Source of the DNA: Elymus sibiricus
Lineage: Eukaryota > Streptophyta > Magnoliopsida > Poales > Poaceae
NCBI GenBank assembly: GCA_039707655.1
Contig: CM077668.1
Span: 66,729,086 to 66,793,085 of the forward strand
DNA: 64,000 nucleotides
Direction: 5' to 3'
In this document: positions 33,065 through 44,197 of the stretch, piece by piece
Layout: the number at the start of each line of letters is the position of its first letter
Position numbering within the stretch: the stretch's first letter is position 1
Notes under the pieces: generated by a model
Told to the model about the DNA's origin: nothing
The model's database searches: none
Seen by the model: only the letters and a program-made list of their open reading frames with translations
Translations under genes and position numbers: made by a program

Positions 33065-34362
33065 CAATGGTTGAAGAAACACCCAAAATCTTTCATACTG
33101 TTGAAGCTTTCTACTTGGATCATCTTCGATCCCTTTGTGCTCGTGCTGAAAATCCAACTACCTTAGTTGAGGGAAAATCATTAGATGAGCATGCTTGTTT
33201 TGTGCGACACCGCTTGTCTCAAAAAGGGAAACTCTTAAGGCATCAAATTAATTGTTTGCAATGCTATGCTTGGAATTTATGCGAAATATATGATTTTACT
33301 TGTTGGTCTGAAGACCCTAAAAAACACCTTCCCTACCAATGTGAGTTTAAGGATAATGGAATTGTATCTTGTTATGCCAAATGTGTTTATAGTTACTATG
33401 ACATAGAACAAATTGAAGAATTTGTTGTTTTTAAGGGTGCCTATGAAATTGCTTCTTTGATTGAAAAGTATGATGCTACTCTTTATAAATCTGAAAAATT
33501 TGCCATACTTAAATATTGCTATGAAAACTATGCTTCTAATGCTTATGTTAACAAATATATTGAGGACGGCTCCGCTGTCCAAGAAGATACTAATATTTTG
33601 CAGGAATCTATGGAAGAAGAAATTGATGAAACTGTGAGCTCATTAGATGAAAAAGATGACGAGGAGAGCGAAGAACAAAGAGAGGAAGAGCGGATTAGCT
33701 ACCCATGCCCACCTTCTAATGAGAGTAACTCTTCAACTCGTACATTGTTTAATTTCCCTTCGTGCTTACCGAAGGATGAATGCTATGATAATTGCTATGA
33801 TCCCTTGGATTCATTTGAAATATCCCTTTTTGATGAAATTGATGCTTGCTATTCTTGTGGCCATGATGCCAATATGAATGATGCTTATGGAGATGAACTT
33901 GCTATAGTTCCTTATGTTAAGAATGAAATTGTTGCTATTGCACCCACACATGATAGTCATATCATCTTTTTGAATTCTCCCAACTACACTATATCGGAGA
34001 AGTTTGCGCTTATTAAGGATTATATTGATGGGTTGCGTTTTACCATTACACATGATGCTTTTGATGAATATAATATGCATGTGCTTGCTGCTCCTACTTG
34101 CAATTATTATGAGAGAGGAACTACTTATTTACCTCTCTATGCTTCCAATACGATAAAATTGCAAGAAACTGCTTATGCTATGTATTGGCCTTTACTTGAT
34201 GTGCATGAATTATTCTTTTATGACATGCCGATGCATAGGAAGAGAGTTAGACTTCATCATTGCATGAAATATGTTGCTTTGTGCTCACTATTAAATTATA
34301 AATCATTGTTAATTAAAATTGGCTTTGATATACCTTGGGATCCGGGTGGATCAATTACTTGA

Positions 34363-37300
34363 GCACTCTATGCCTAGCTTAATGGCTTTAAAGAAAGCGC
34401 TGCCTGGGAGACAACCTGGAAGTTTTATAGAGTCATTTTATTCTGTTGTGTGCTTTTAAAAAGTTTAAAAACAAAAAAAATATAGAGGGGAACCTAAAAC
34501 TTCTTCAAAAAGAAAGGTGAAAGTGAGAAAGATGAGCACCGTTGAAGTGGGAGCTAGCCTAGAACTTTGTTCATGCCCATGGAAACTTTGTGAACCTTGA
34601 TTACAGAAACTTTTCAACAAAAATAATTATCCCCTTGTACAAATCCATTGTATTATAAAAATAATGTGCCAAGTAATGCCTATGGGATGATTTGGATGAC
34701 AGTATGATTGATGCTGTCTGAAAACAGAAACTTTTGCATCCAGTGCTGGAATTTTGATTTTTTGCTGGAGCCTCAATAAATTCTGAATTTTTTACACAGT
34801 ATTGGAATATGAATTTCCAATGTTTTTCTAATTTTTCAATTTTTTTGTAGTTACAGAAGTATGACTTTAATTCAGATCTTTAAAGACTATTATGTTATAG
34901 ACAGATTATGTTTTTGTTGCATAGTTTACTTATTTTGATGAATCTATGGATCGTATCGGGGGGTATGAGTCATGGAGAAGTTGGAGTACAGTAGAATTAT
35001 GCCAATATTAAATATGAATCAGTTTACAACAGTACTTAGAGTTTAAGATTTAATTGTTATACTAACAGGTCTCATGAGGTTTCTGTTGAGTTTTGTATGC
35101 TAAAGTTTTCAAGTTTTGGGTGAGACTATGATGGATAAAGGAATAAGGAGCGGCAGAGACTAAGCTTGGGGATGTCCAAGGCACCCCAAGGTAATATTCA
35201 AGGAAGACTCAAGCGTCTAAACTTGGGTATGCCCCGGATGACATCCCCTCTTTCGTTTACAATCTATCGTTATATCACTTGGAGCTATATTTTTATTCAT
35301 CACATGATATGTGTTTCACTTGGAGCGTTGTGTGCTTTTTCTTTTTCTTTTAATAATGCACCATGTTGGTATGAGATAGTCCTTGGTTGATTTATAGAAT
35401 GCTCTATGCACTTCACTTATATCTTTTGAGTATGGCTTTATAGAATGCTTCATGTGCTTCACTTATATCATTTGAAGTTTGGATGCCTGTTTCTCTACAT
35501 ATAGAAAACTGTTATTTGTAGAATGCTCTTTTGCTTCACTTATATTTATTAGAGCGTGGGAAAGTCTTTTGTAGAAAGAATTAAACTCTCATGCTTCACT
35601 TATATCTATTTAGAGAGTCAACAGGAATTGGTCATTCACATGGTTAGTCATAAAATCCTACATAAAACTTGTAGATCACTGAATATGATAAGTTTGATTC
35701 CTTGCAATAGTTTTGCGATATTGAGATGGTAATATGTGGGAGGTACTAGTAAATAATTGTGGTTTAGTAAGAATATTGGTGTTAAGGTTTGTGATTCCCG
35801 AAGCATGCACGTATGGTCTGTCGTTATGCTAAAAAGTTGGAGCATGATTTATTATTGATTGTCAACCTTATGAGTGGCGGTTGGGGATGAGCGATGGTCT
35901 TTTCCTACCAATCTATCCCCCTAGAGGCATGTGTAGTAGTACTTTGCTTCGAGGGCTAATAAACTTTCGCAATAAGTATGTGAGTTCTTTATGACTAATG
36001 TGAGTCCATGGATTATACGCACTCTCACCTTTTCGCAATTTGCTAGCCTCTTCGGTACCGTGCATTGCCCTTTCTCACCTCGAGAGTTGGTGCAAACTTC
36101 GCTGGTGCATCCAAACGCCGTCATATGATACGCTCTATCACACATAAGCCTCCTTATATCTTCCTCAAAACAGCCACCATACCTACCTATTATGGTATTT
36201 CCATAGCCATTCCGAGATATATTGCCATGCAACTTTCACCGTTCCGTTTATATGACACACATCTTCATTGTCATATTGCTTTGCATGATCATATTGCTGA
36301 CATAGTATTTGTGGCTCAGCCACCATTCATCATTTTTTATACATGTTACGCTAGATCATTGCACATCCTGGTACACTGCCAGAGGCATTCCTATAGAGTC
36401 ATATTGTTCTAGTATCGAGTTGTAATATTGAGTTGTAAGTAAATAAAAGTGTGATGATCATCATTATTAGAGCATTGTCCCAGTGAGGAAAGGATGATGG
36501 AGACTATGATTCCCCCACAAGTCGGGATGAGACTCCGGACAAAAAATTTAGTAAAAAAAAGAAAAAAAAGAGGCCAAAAAAAAGAGAGAGCCCACCAAAA
36601 AAAGAGAAAACAAAAAAAATGAGAGAAAAAGAGAGAAGGGGCAATGTTACTATCCTTTTACCACACTTGTGCTTCAGAGTAGCACCATGTTCTTCATATA
36701 GAGAGTCTCCTAAGTTGTCACTTGCATATACTAGTGGGAAATTTTCATTATAGAACTTGGCTTGTATATTCCGATGATGGGCTTCCTCAAATGCCCGAGG
36801 TCTTCATGAACAAGCAAGTTGGATGCACACCCACTTAGTTTTCAGTTTGAGCTTTCATACACTTATAGCTCTTAGTGCATCCATTGCATGGCAATCCCTA
36901 CTCCTCGCATTGATATCAATTGATAGGCATCTCCATAGCCCGTTGATTAGCCGCGTAGATGCGAGACTTTCTTCCTTTTTGACTTCCCCTTATATGATCT
37001 CTACCATTATATTCTATTCCATCCATAGTGCTATATCCATGGCTTGCGCTCATGTATTGCGTGGGGGTTGAAAAAGCTGAAGCGCGTTAAAAAGTATGAA
37101 CCAATTTCTCGGCTTGTCATCGGGGTAGTGCATGATAAATACTTTGTGTTAAGAAGATGGAGCATGATAGGACTATATGATTTTGTAGGGATAGCGTTCT
37201 TTAGCATTTTTATTTTGAAAGACATGATTGTTTTTTGGTATGCCTGAGTATTGATGTCTTTATATCAAATTATAGACTATTGCTTTGAATCACTCGTGTC

Positions 37301-37422
37301 TTAATATTCATGCCATGATTTGATTACATGATCAAGATTATGCTAGGTAGCATTCCACATCAAAAATTATCTTTTTATCATTTACCTAGTCGAGGACGAG
37401 CAGGAATTAAGCTTGGGGATGC
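34363..37422 (+). other. F1 3' noncoding tract
   Basis: 3 kb without a credible long frame. It contains a polypurine-like word with its neighbourhood at 35161-35235 (taagcttggggatgtcc, then aaacttgggtatgcc), an A-rich low-complexity stretch at 36540-36640 and the true polypurine tract at 37405-37422. M1 internal sequence at 43000-43100 has the same words in inverse orientation. Confidence 0.7.
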
Positions 37423-38887
37423 CAATACGTCTCCATCGTATCTATAAATTTTGATTGTTTCATGCCATTATCCTACAATTTCCACATACTTTTGGCAACA
37501 TTTTAAACGATTTTTGGGACTAACATATTGATCCAGTGCCCAGTGCCAGTTCCTGTTTTCTGCTTGTTTTTTGTTTCACAGAAAATCCATATCAAACGAA
37601 GTCCAAATGCGATAAAATTTTACGGAGAATTATTTTGGAATATATGTGATATTTGGGAGGTGGAATCAATGCAAACGGAGGCCCACGGGCTCCACAAGGC
37701 AACAAGCCACGCCCCCCCTAGGCCGCGCGGTGATGCCTTGTGGGCACACTGTAAGTCGGTTGGGGCTCTTCTTCGGCCGCAAGGAAGCTTATATCGAGAA
37801 AAAAATCGTGTTAAAATGTCAGCTCAATCGGACTTACGGATCTCCGGGAATATAAGAAACGGTTTTCGGCCAAAAAAACAGGGACGCGAAACAGAAGAGA
37901 AACAGAGAGAGAGATCCAATCTGGGAGGGGCTCCTCCCCTCCTGGTGCCATGGAGGCCATGGACCAGAGGGGAAACTCTCCTCCCATCTAGGGGGGAGGC
38001 CAAGCAAGAAGAAGAAGGAGGGGGGCTCTCTCCCCCTCTCTCCCAATGGCGCCGGAACGCCGCCGGGGCAACCATCATGCAGCGGTGTAACCTCTCTATT
38101 CCCGCTGTAATTCTCTACTTAAACATGGTGCTTAACTCCATATATTATTATCCAATGATGTGTGGCAATCCTATGATGTTTGAGTAGATTCATTTTGTCC
38201 TATGGGTTGATTGATGATCGTGATTAGTTTGAGTTGTATGTTTTATTTTGGTGCTGCCCTATGGTGCCCTCCGTGTCGCGCAAGCGTGTGGGATACCCAT
38301 TGTAGGGTTTCCAATACGTTCATAATTCTCTTATTGTGGACGGCTAGAGTGACAGAAGCTTACACCCGAGTAAGGAGGTTGTTGCGTATGGGAGTAAAGG
38401 GGACTTTTTACTTAATGCTATGGTTGGGTTTTACCTTAATGATCTTTAGTAGTTACGAATGCTTGCTAGAGTTCCAATCATAAGTGCATATGATCCAAGT
38501 ATGGAAAGTATGTTAGCTCATGCCTCTCCCTCATATAAACTTGCAATAATGATTACCGGTCTAGTTATCGATTGCCTAGGGACAAAACCTTTACTTGTGT
38601 TACAAAAGCTTTCTACTAAACAACTAACTTTTATTATCTTGCAAATTACTCATAGTTTTATTCTCGCTAAGTACTTCTAGTTTTATCCGTGCAAATTTAT
38701 CCTACTACACCTACAAAGTAGTTTTATTCTTGTTCTAGGTAAAGCGAACGTCAAGTGTGCGTAGAGTTGTATCGGTGGTCGATAGAACTTGAAGGGAATA
38801 TTAATTCTACCTTTAGCTCCTCGTTGGGTTCGACACTCTTATTTATCAAAAAAGCTACAATTAATCCCCTATACTTGTGGGTTATCA
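37423..38887 (+). repeat. F1 3' LTR
   Basis: 1465 bp. The first bases read caatacgtctcc where the 5' LTR has tgatacgtctcc, so the terminal TG is mutated. It ends gttatca. The segment matching 31161-31215 of the 5' LTR is largely missing here (near 38077). Confidence 0.9.
37692..37743 (+). promoter_or_regulatory. LTR hairpin, F1 3' LTR copy
   Basis: ccacaaggca ... tgccttgtgg, same as the 5' LTR copy. Confidence 0.65.
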
Positions 38888-38893
38888 AGACCT

Positions 38894-39666
38894 GTGTTCA
38901 AGAAAAGTCTACCAAATATAATGGGACAAAAATCATCTTGTGGTGATCCAAAAACAAGAAAATCAGTAGGGTATTTGATCTTACCACACAAGACTTCAAC
39001 ATCTCTAACAATCCCGAGTGGAGTAATAGTATCTCTGTTTGCAAGCTTAATAGTAACATCAATATCTTCAATCTCAACAGGTGCAATATCATTCATGACT
39101 TCTTGATATAAGGAAAAAGGAATAGCACTCACACTAGCACCAATATCACATAAACCATGATAGCAATGATCTCCTATTTTAATAGAAATAACCGGCATGC
39201 CTACTACAGGTTTGTTTTTATCTTTAGGATCTGGCTTAGCAATTCTAGTTGCTTCATTACAGAAGTATATGACATGTCCATCAATGTTATCAACCAAGAG
39301 ATCTTTAACCATTGCAACATTAGGTTCAATTTTAATTTGTTCAGAAGGTTTAGGTGCTATAATATTACTCTTGTTAACCACAGTTGAAGCTTTAGCATGT
39401 TCCTTAATCCTAACAGGAAAAGGTGGTTTCTCAATATAAGCAGTAGGTACAACTGGATCAACATGGTAAACAACTGTTTCTTCTTTAACACTAACAGGTT
39501 CTTCTTTTAATTCAATAGGTGGATGATATTTAAACCATTTCTCCTTATGGAGATCAACATGAGCAGCAAAAGATTCACAAAACGTAGCTACTATCTCAGA
39601 GTCAAGTCCATTTAGTACTAAACTTGTGAAAAGCATCAGTTTCCATAAAAGACTTAACACAATCAA
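38894..39666 (-). pseudogene. M2 gag end and aspartic protease
   Basis: On the minus strand it reads WFKYHPPIELKEE-type linker, then the retropepsin region: CDIGASVSAIPFSLYQEV holds the catalytic Asp (DIGA in place of DTGA), and the flap side has DFLVFGSPQDDFCPIIFGRLFLNT. F1 cuts it directly after FLNT. The open frame continues a few codons into F1 sequence, which is chance. A stop and frameshift near 39670 divide it from gag. Confidence 0.85.
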
Positions 39667-39675
39667 ACTTAAGAT

Positions 39676-40350
39676 TTATACCTGATCTTTACCTTTGTCG
39701 ATTTCCCAATCTTCAGAGTTGCGCTTAATTCTTTCAAGAAGATCCCATTTGAATTCAATAGTCCTCTTAGTAAAGGAACCAGTAGAAGAAGAATCGAGCA
39801 TGGATTGATCATTATGAGAAAGCCGAGCATAAAAATTCTGAATAATTATTTCTCTTGAGAGCTCATGATTGGGGAATGTATGCAACATATATTTAAGCCT
39901 CCCCCAAGCTTGAGCGATACTTTCTCCTTCACGAGGCCAAAAATTATATATATAATTCCGATCACGATGAACCAAATGCATTGGATAAAATTTCTGATGA
40001 AATTCCAGCTTCAGCCGGTTCCAATCCCATGTGTCAGTATCATCACATAGCCTATACCATGTCAATGCCTTTCCCTCCAAAGATAAAGGGAAAACCTTCT
40101 TCTTAAATCCATCTCCGGATAAACCTGCAAGCTTAAACAATCCACAAATTTCATCCACATATATCAAGTGCATATCAGGATGCACCGTTCCATCTCCTGC
40201 ATAAGGATTAGCTAGCAGTTTCTCTATCATACCCGAAGGAATTTCATAATAAATATTTTTAGTAGGTTCAGTGGGTTGAGGGGCAACTCTCAGTGCTTCT
40301 GGTCGAGGTGAAGATACCCTGAACAAACCCCTCAAAGGATTACTTTCCAT
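39676..40350 (-). pseudogene. M2 gag
   Basis: The first ATG of the frame is at 40350 (MESNPLRGLFRVSSP). Gag capsid-type core: FKLAGLSGDGFKKKVFPLSL, GKALTWYRLCDDTDTWDWN and FYPMHLVHRDRNYIYNFWPR, then ESIAQAWGRLKYMLHTFPNH. It ends at a stop after GKDQV, where the polyprotein would normally go on. No CCHC knuckle is visible. Confidence 0.85.
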
Positions 40351-40427
40351 AGTGACAAGTAACAATAAATTTCAGCACGTATTATAAATGTTTCCTTACC
40401 AAATTTCACTCACCAAAGGCACTTCAC

Positions 40428-40445
40428 TCCCCGGCAACGGCACTA
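40428..40445 (-). promoter_or_regulatory. M2 primer binding site (tRNA-Asp type)
   Basis: tagtgccgttgccgggga on the minus strand, 11 bp after the 5' LTR. Two mismatches to tggcgccgttgccgggga. Confidence 0.7.
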
Positions 40446-40456
40446 GAAAAGAGTCT

Positions 40457-41975
40457 TGATGACCCACAAGTATAGGGGATCAATCGTAGTCCTTTCGATA
40501 AGTAAGAGTGTCGAACCCAACGAGGAGCAGAAGGAAATGCAAGCGGTTTTCAGCAAGGTATTCTCTGCAAGCACTGAAATTATACGTAACAGATAGTTTG
40601 ATAGCAAGATAATTCGTAACAAGTAACAAGTAGTAACGGCAACAAAGGTGTAGCTAGGTGGCCCAATCCTTTTTATAGCAAAGGACAAGTCGGAACGATT
40701 TCTTATAATAAGCAACACGTTCTCGAGGACACATGGGAATTTCATCTAGTCACTTTCATCATGTTTAGTTGATTCGCGTTCGCTACTTTGATAATTTGAT
40801 ATGTGGGTGGATCGGTGCTTGGGTGCTGTTCTTACTTGAACAAGCCTCCCACTTATGATTAACCCCTCTCGCAAGCATCCGCAACTACGAAAGAAGAATT
40901 AAGATAAATCTAACCATAGCATGAAACATATGGATCCAAATCAGCCCCTTACGGAATAACGCATAAACTAGGGTTTAAGCTTCTGTCACTCTAGCAACCC
41001 ATCATCTACTTATTACTCCCCAATGCATTCTTCTAGGCCCAAATATGGTGAAGTGTCATGTAGTCGACGTTCACAAGACACCACTAGAAGAAATACAACA
41101 TACACATCATCAAAATATCGAACGAATACCAAATTCACATGATTACTTATAACAAGACTTCTCCCATGTCCTCAAGAACAAAAGTAACTACTCACAGATC
41201 ATATTCATGTTCAAGATCAGAGGGGTATTCAATATCATTAAGGATCTGAACATATAATCTTCCACCAAATAAACCAACTAGCATCAACTACAGAGAGTAA
41301 TCAACACTACTAGCAACCCACAGGTACCAATCTGAGGTTTTGAGACAAAGATTGAATACAAGAGATGAACTAGGGTTTGAGATGAGATGGTGCTGGTGAA
41401 GATGTTGATGAAGATTGGTCCTTCTATGATGAGAGAATCGTTGGTGATGTCAATGGCTTCGATTTCCCCCTCTCTAAGGGAAGTATCCCCGGCGGAATCG
41501 CTCCGCCGGAGAGCAAAAGTGCTCCTGCCCAGGTTCCGCCTCGAGACGGCGGTGCTTCATCCCGAAAGTCTTCTCTTGATTTCTTCTAGGGCAAATAACA
41601 TCATATAGTAGAAGATCGGCCCCAGAAGCCTGCCAGGGGCCCCACAAGCTCAGGGGCAATGCCCAGGGGGGTAGGGCGTGCCCCCCAGGCTTGTGGCTGC
41701 CTGGTGGGTCCCCTGATGTTGATTCCTTCTCTGGTATTTTTTATATATTCCAAAACAATTCTCTGTAAATTTTCAGGTCATTTGGAGATGTGCAGAATAG
41801 ATATCTCTGTTTCACCCCTTTTCGGTCCAGAATTCCAGCTGCCGACAATCTCCCTCTTCATGTGAAACTTGCAAAATAAGAGAGAAAAGGCATAAGAATT
41901 GTATCATAATGTGAAATAATGATCAAAACCATAATAAATAACAATAGTAAAACATGATGCAAAATGGACGTATCA
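40457..41975 (-). repeat. M2 5' LTR
   Basis: 1519 bp, partner of 12595-14102. Hairpin at 41642-41696. Confidence 0.92.
41642..41696 (-). promoter_or_regulatory. LTR hairpin, M2 5' LTR copy
   Basis: ccacaagctcaggggca against tgccccccaggcttgtgg. Confidence 0.6.
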
Positions 41976-41980
41976 CGGAA

Positions 41981-43866
41981 TAGGGATGAACATTACTGGC
42001 TCTTGCATAAAAGTAAATACAGAAAAGTAAAAGATAGGCCCTTCCTAGAGGGAAGCAGAGGTTGTCATGCGCTTTTTATGTTTGGATGTGCAAGCTCTTA
42101 ATGGAAAGGAACGTCACTTTATATTGCCCCTTGTGATAGCAACCTTTATTATGTAGTCCATCACTTTTATTTCTTCACAATCACAAGTTCGTACAAAGCT
42201 TATTTTCCCTTCCAATAAAAGATATCATATTTAGGAGCAATTTTTATTGCTTTTTGCACTAATGACAACTTACTTGAAGGATCTTATTTAATCGATAGGT
42301 AGATATGGTGGACTCTCATGACAAGAAACTGGGTTTAAGGTTTTTTGGATGCACAAGTAGTATCTCTACTTAGTACGAATTTTTGGCTAGCAAAAGACCC
42401 TAAACAAGCACCACATGTTAGAGGATCCATGACAATATAACTTCTATGTGAATATTAACAAACATAACCCATTACGTTGTCTTCCTTGTCCAACGTCAAC
42501 TGCTTGATCAAGTTTGAAAATAATTAATGGGGCTCACAATCATAGATGATGTCTAAGATAGTATATTTATATGTGAGATCTCTCTTCCTTCAATATTCTT
42601 TCATGAATTGTTCAAGTGACTAATGCTGTGTTTGCTAACTTTCAATAAATTTTACCACTCATACTTCTTATATGTGAAGTCATTACTCCCCATGGGACAA
42701 GCATATGAAGCATATATAATTTCAGATTTATGATATTCAATTCATTCAATAATTCACTCTTAGGATATAAGTGAAGCACAAGAGTGAATGACAAACTACT
42801 CCAAAAGATTTAAGTCAAGAACAATGAGTAGTTAAAAAATTAAGTAGCTATGTGAAGACTATCTCCAAATAAAGATTTTAGATCCAAGGATTTTATTCAA
42901 ACAACAAACAAAATGAAAAAGACGCTCCAAGCAAAACACATATCATGTGACGAATAAAAATATAGCTCCAAGTAAGATATACCGATAGTTTTGAAGACGA
43001 AAGAGGGGATGTCATCTGGGGCATCCCCAAGCTTAGATGCTTGAGTCTTCCTTGAATATTACCTTGGGGTGCCATGGGCATCCCCAAGCTTACGGTCTTG
43101 CCACTCCTTATTCTCCTCATATCGATATCTCACCCAAAACTTGAAACTTCAATCACACAAAACTTAACGAAACTCATGAGATAGGTTAGTATGACAATAA
43201 ATAAATCATTCACTTTTGTACTGTCAAGACAAGATCCAAAATTGTTCTCACATAATGCCTATTGTACTCTATCATTTCCACAATTTATATCACTCAATAT
43301 AAGCTATGGAAACGCTAAAACAAGCAACTATGCAAACAAAATAGATTCTGTCAAAAACAGAACAGTCTGTAGTGATCTGAACTAGAACCACTGTTCATGA
43401 TATCTTCCGATATACCGATAAATCAGTCGATTTATTGCTTACCGGTGTCTGACCGATAAGATAAATCGTCCGGAAAATCAGCCGATACGGTGATAAATCG
43501 GCCGATATGCCAATAAACTGGCCGATTTACCCCTTATCTTGGGTCGACCGATAAGTTCCCGATAAGCAATATCCCCAACATTGACTAACCATACTTATGT
43601 AACTCCAAAAATTCTGAAAAATTAAGACAGCCTAAACAATTTGTAACCCAACACTGTGTAAACATTTCAGAATTTTCTGACGCTCCAGCAAAAAATGTAA
43701 AATCAAATACTAGGTGCAAAAGTTTTTGTTTTTTTCACAGAATCAAATCAACAAGCATTTGCACCATCCCAAAGGTCTTACTTGGCACTTTATTGAAATA
43801 AAAGACACAAAACGCGATTACTACAGTATCTTAATCATGTGAACACACAAAAACAGTAGGGGTAAA
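41981..43866 (-). mobile_element. M1 internal region, 5' part
   Basis: Continues M1 after the M2 TSD. It is AT-rich, without a credible frame. Words at 43018-43090 (catccccaagctta twice) match the polypurine-like motif of F1, and the surrounding text matches F1 35160-35250 in inverse orientation. M1 is therefore a relative of F1. It is cut at 43866 by element S; the rest of M1 is off-window. A MITE-like insert lies at 43389-43583. Confidence 0.7.
43389..43583. mobile_element. MITE-like insertion, ~195 bp, rich in CCGATA/TATCGG
   Basis: It interrupts a stretch that is contiguous in the related element F1 (agttacagaagtatg ... ttcagatc near 34849-34881). Ends cactgttcatgatat and, inverted, caatgttggggatat match at 11 of 15 positions. 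Flanks actagaac and actaacca may be a decayed 8-bp duplication (hAT-like). The interior has many copies of ccgata / tatcgg and gccgat, so it can fold in several ways. Confidence 0.5.
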
Positions 43867-44102
43867 TGATACGTCTCCATCGTATCTACTTTCCAAACAC
43901 TTTTGCTCTTGTTTCGGACTCTAATTTGCATGATTTGAAAGAAACTAACCCGGACTGACGCTGTTTTCAGCAGAACTGCCATGGTGTTGTTTTTGTGCAG
44001 AAATCAAAGTTCTCGGAATTGGTCAAAACTTTTTGGAGATTTTTTATGGAATATATGAAAAATACTGGCGCAAGAATCAACAGAAGAGGGGCCACCTGCT
44101 GC

Positions 44103-44197
44103 CCACAAGGCAACAGGGCGCGACCCCCCCTTGGGGCGCGCCCTGATGCCTTGTGGAGCCCACAGGCGGCCGTTTGACCTTAGTCCAACGCTATATA
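44103..44197 (+). promoter_or_regulatory. S LTR hairpin followed by TATA box
   Basis: ccacaaggcaacagggcgcg pairs with cgcgccctgatgccttgtgg (44103-44156). tatatatt at 44192 follows 36 bp later, the best promoter context of the set. Confidence 0.7.

Larger units (their letters stand above)
32148..34362 (+). pseudogene. F1 long ORF of unknown function, split by a solo LTR
   Basis: The frame opens at ATG 32148 with a basic MGRKRKIPKKIVVLAKPM (nuclear-signal-like) and is cut after codon 18 by the solo LTR 32202-33064. It resumes in phase at 33070 and is then open for 430 codons to TGA 34360. The continuing part has paired Cys (CLQCYAWNLCEIYDFTCW; CEFKDNGIVSCYAKC), an acidic middle (EEEIDETVSSLDEKDDEESE), a Cys-rich patch (CYDNCYDPLD, CYSCGHD) and a conserved-looking tail (HHCMKYVALCSLLNYKSLL). 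No gag, protease or polymerase signature is seen. The TSD caatg recreates an ATG at 33067, so a 432-residue product could still be made. Confidence 0.65.
30506..38887 (+). mobile_element. Element F1, non-autonomous LTR retrotransposon (plus strand)
   Basis: LTRs at 30506-32027 and 37423-38887 share most of their sequence. A tRNA-Asp-type primer site follows the first, and the polypurine-like gaattaagcttggggatg precedes the second. Inside is one long ORF of unknown function (32148 and 33070-34362) and a 3-kb noncoding tract. No gag, protease, RT or integrase motif is found, so it depends on another element. It interrupts the protease of M2. The left flank is actgt, but the right flank is agacctgtg, so no clean TSD is visible and the right junction may be altered. 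Confidence 0.85.
12595..41975 (-). mobile_element. Element M2, complete Athila-like Gypsy LTR retrotransposon
   Basis: LTRs at 12595-14102 (3') and 40457-41975 (5') are flanked by an exact TSD cggaa (12590-12594 and 41976-41980). On the minus strand the order is 5' LTR, primer site, gag, protease, RT, RNase H, integrase, then a small third ORF and a long noncoding tract before the 3' LTR. There is no chromodomain, and the gag-pol features resemble Athila-type plant Gypsy elements. N (19518-30340) and F1 (30506-38887) are nested in its protease/RT region. Without them M2 is about 10.2 kb. Coding frames are broken by several stops and frameshifts. Confidence 0.9.

Noticed and set aside
32980..33066. 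F1 ORF beginning inside the solo LTR as a fusion protein
   Set aside because: The frame is open by chance upstream of the TSD, starts without ATG, and the first ATG is the one in caatg at 33067.
34363..37422. Short frames in the F1 3' tract as envelope-like genes
   Set aside because: All are under 120 codons, start at non-conserved positions and lack signal peptide or membrane helices.
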